A stretch of DNA of 7,272 nt from positions 1 through 7,272 of the forward strand of contig JAWXVA010000122.1 in assembly GCA_044425815.1 (NCBI GenBank), in the 5' to 3' direction. How positions within the stretch are numbered: the first letter of the stretch is position 1; every line of letters starts with the position of its first letter. Both the position numbers and the translations under genes were made by a program. Shown one piece after another: positions 5,970 through 7,272 of the stretch. The notes under the pieces were generated by a model. That model searched no databases. It had not been told where the DNA came from and saw only the letters and a list, made by a program, of their open reading frames with translations. This stretch comes from CAUPWF01 sp044425815. Lineage in GTDB: Bacteria > Bacillota > Clostridia > Lachnospirales > Lachnospiraceae.

Positions 5970-6905
5970 ATGCGGTTTCAAGGAGTGTTTGGAACCTTGA
6001 AGATGGTTGAGCAAAATGGAAAAGTTCATAGTGGAGTCGAGATAGTAGAAGGGGAATTATTAGTCTACTATATAGCACATCACCCTTCGATTCCTAAAAT
6101 TCAATTCATGAAGTGGATGAATGAACTTTGTATACAGTTAACAGCATATCATAAGTGTTTTGAAAGAGCATATCAATATGTGAATCCCTATGCTATGGTG
6201 ATCTCAAAAGATGAGAAGCTACATTTACTAGATTTAGATACATCAGAGAACGAAGAAATATTAATCCATATGCAAAAGAGAGTGATTAGCGAGTCGTTTC
6301 ATAGGAATGGTTCTGTTAAACGAACAAGAATAAACACAGATTTCTATAGTTTTGGAAAGACACTTCAATTTCTCATTGCACAAGCAACGTTTGTCCCACA
6401 AATCAATGTGATGGAATCACATTCATATTCTAAGGTTATTCAAAAATGTTTAAATGTATCATCAGACGATACATATCAAACAATCAAAGAAATTCAAAAA
6501 GAAATTCCCAAAATAAAAGTTTATAAAGCGAAAAGTAAAATAAGTAAGGATAAAAAACTATTTAGTGAAAAAATAGTTAAGAGGACAATGTTAGCAGCTA
6601 TTTTAGTCGTTATCCTTATGCAAATTATGCAAGAAACAGGCATCTTGCAACACACTTCTAAAATAAATGCATTGATAGTAGAAAGTGCAGAGAAAGAAGA
6701 TACTACTAGTGAACAAGAGGTGGGTGAGACTATCCTAGAAGATTATGTAATAGAAACCTACTTGTTAGGGGATAACATAGTTGGTTCACAAGAAGAAATT
6801 ATGCAGATATTGTTGGAACTAGAAGAAAGCACACGAGAAGAAAGTGCACAAGAAGTTGGAGAAAAGGCATATTATTTGTTGGTTGTATTAAAAGAGGGAA
6901 AATAA
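5970..6905 (+). CDS. Membrane-anchored kinase-like protein, probably a pseudokinase
   Basis: Residues 29-180 resemble the C-lobe of a Ser/Thr protein kinase. A hinge and helix region (29-62) leads to VNPYAMVIS (71-79) at the catalytic-loop position, LLDLD (86-90) at the DFG strand, TDFYSFGKTLQFL (123-135) like the DxxSxG helix, and VIQKCL...DDTYQTIKEI (156-175) like the final helices. The HRD motif is absent, the metal-binding Asn of the loop is Ala75, and there is no glycine-rich loop or room for a full N-lobe; only Asp88 remains. Catalysis is therefore unlikely. A Lys-rich linker (182-204) precedes one membrane helix (about 205-221), placing the kinase-like part in the cytoplasm and an acidic tail of about 90 residues outside. 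The start has GAGAGGAGG ten bases upstream. Kinase homology is my reading of weak motifs. Nearby pilin-like DNA suggests an envelope or pilus role. Confidence 0.8.
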   Translation: MRFQGVFGTLKMVEQNGKVHSGVEIVEGELLVYYIAHHPSIPKIQFMKWMNELCIQLTAYHKCFERAYQYVNPYAMVISKDEKLHLLDLDTSENEEILIHMQKRVISESFHRNGSVKRTRINTDFYSFGKTLQFLIAQATFVPQINVMESHSYSKVIQKCLNVSSDDTYQTIKEIQKEIPKIKVYKAKSKISKDKKLFSEKIVKRTMLAAILVVILMQIMQETGILQHTSKINALIVESAEKEDTTSEQEVGETILEDYVIETYLLGDNIVGSQEEIMQILLELEESTREESAQEVGEKAYYLLVVLKEGK

Positions 6906-6948
6906 AAAATCTAGTATATAACAGAAAAAAGACCCTATAAAAGGAAGG

Positions 6949-6976
6949 ATGCTAGAAATCTTTCGATCTCTAGCAT
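6949..6976 (+). terminator. Hairpin after the kinase-like gene, weak terminator
   Basis: ATGCTAGA and ATC (6949-6960) pair with GAT and TCTAGCAT (6965-6976) with one A-C mismatch and a TTTC loop. It begins 43 bases after the stop codon. The following bases are TATTATG, not a T-run, so termination would be partial. It could instead be a processing or stabilising stem between cotranscribed genes. Confidence 0.4.
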
Positions 6977-6998
6977 TATTATGAAAAAGTTTTAATTA

Positions 6999-7038
6999 GT
7001 ACGATTAATATTGTACGAATCGAGTTATCTTACTCGAT
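6999..7038. repeat. Direct repeat GTACGA and 7-bp dyad in the gap
   Basis: GTACGA occurs at 6999-7004 and 7013-7018. It is followed directly by a perfect inverted repeat, ATCGAGT (7019-7025) and ACTCGAT (7032-7038), around TATCTT. These elements lie 120-160 bases upstream of the pilin-like gene. No good -35/-10 pair was found between 6906 and 7158, so the pilin-like gene may depend on an activator bound here, or on readthrough. Nothing else in the gap is supported. Confidence 0.35.
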
Positions 7039-7158
7039 AAATTAATTATATGAGAAAGTAATGGAGAGAAAATGTTATATGAGTAACGGAATTTTAAAAG
7101 AAGTGTGAACAGAATATGAACTAGCGACAATTAAATCAGTTGAGAAAGGAGAAAAATT

Positions 7159-7272
7159 ATGAAAACATTTATTGAGGAATATGGAGTAATTATAGTAGCA
7201 TCAATCGCAATTCTAGCATTAGTAGGAATAGCATCAGGGACATCGGAGATATTAGCGACAGAAATTGAAAAT
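7159..7272 (+). CDS. Flp-pilin-like small membrane peptide, 3' end outside window
   Basis: The first 38 codons are visible. The ATG has AAAGGAG (7145-7151) seven bases upstream, and an in-frame TGA at 7141-7143 rules out a longer N-terminus. After MKTFI the sequence EEYGVIIVASIAILALVG forms one hydrophobic helix opened by Glu-Tyr-Gly, as in Flp pilins (IEYGLIAALIAV type), which Tad systems assemble into thin pili. The part after residue 25 is polar and acidic. Flp pilins normally carry a longer basic leader and a Gly four to five residues before the Glu; here only MK would remain, so classical prepilin cleavage is not evident. Alternatives are an unprocessed pilin-like membrane peptide or an unrelated single-helix protein. 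Confidence 0.65.
   Translation, partial: MKTFIEEYGVIIVASIAILALVGIASGTSEILATEIEN

Noticed and set aside
7061..7108. A 15-codon ORF upstream of the pilin-like gene
   Set aside because: It has only a weak ribosome binding site, no recognisable product and no overlap with the next gene's initiation region.
1..7272. CRISPR arrays, insertion sequences or prophage remnants
   Set aside because: No regularly spaced repeats, transposase motifs or terminal inverted repeats were seen on either strand.

Overview
The window is AT-rich (roughly one third G+C by eye) with strong AAGGAGG-type ribosome binding sites. Its gene set points to an anaerobic Firmicute of the Clostridia, probably Lachnospiraceae: a fused FeoA-FeoB ferrous iron transporter, a pyrophosphate-type phosphofructokinase, and a Flp-pilin-like peptide next to a membrane pseudokinase. 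The family-level placement is inference; no rRNA or other taxonomic marker is present.

Left part, minus strand (1-2969). feoAB (669-2969) is followed by an unrecognised 97-residue gene (280-573). That small gene has its own promoter (606-634) and a clear intrinsic terminator (201-235), so it looks like an independent unit. Between the two genes lie two copies of a 10-bp palindrome set one helical turn apart (649-669). Positions 10-200 hold no gene I can support, only a 17-bp palindrome (58-74) and a possible start of a minus-strand gene running off the left edge.

Middle, plus strand (3079-5760). tRNA-Arg(ACG) has a textbook promoter and terminator. It is followed by two separately promoted metabolic genes: a YghZ-type aldo/keto reductase and a pyrophosphate-dependent 6-phosphofructokinase that ends in a strong terminator. 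The phosphofructokinase promoter carries a 19-bp dyad lying over its -10 box, which suggests repression by a DNA-binding regulator.

Right part, plus strand (5761-7272). A possible 40-codon leader ORF ends inside the ribosome binding site of a 311-residue protein. That protein has a reduced, catalytically degenerate protein-kinase-like domain, one membrane helix and an acidic tail. After a 253-bp gap rich in dyads comes the start of a small hydrophobic peptide with the Glu-Tyr signature of Flp pilins but no recognisable prepilin leader. The neighbourhood suggests the edge of a Tad/Flp-like pilus or envelope locus continuing to the right. This is the least conventional part of the window.
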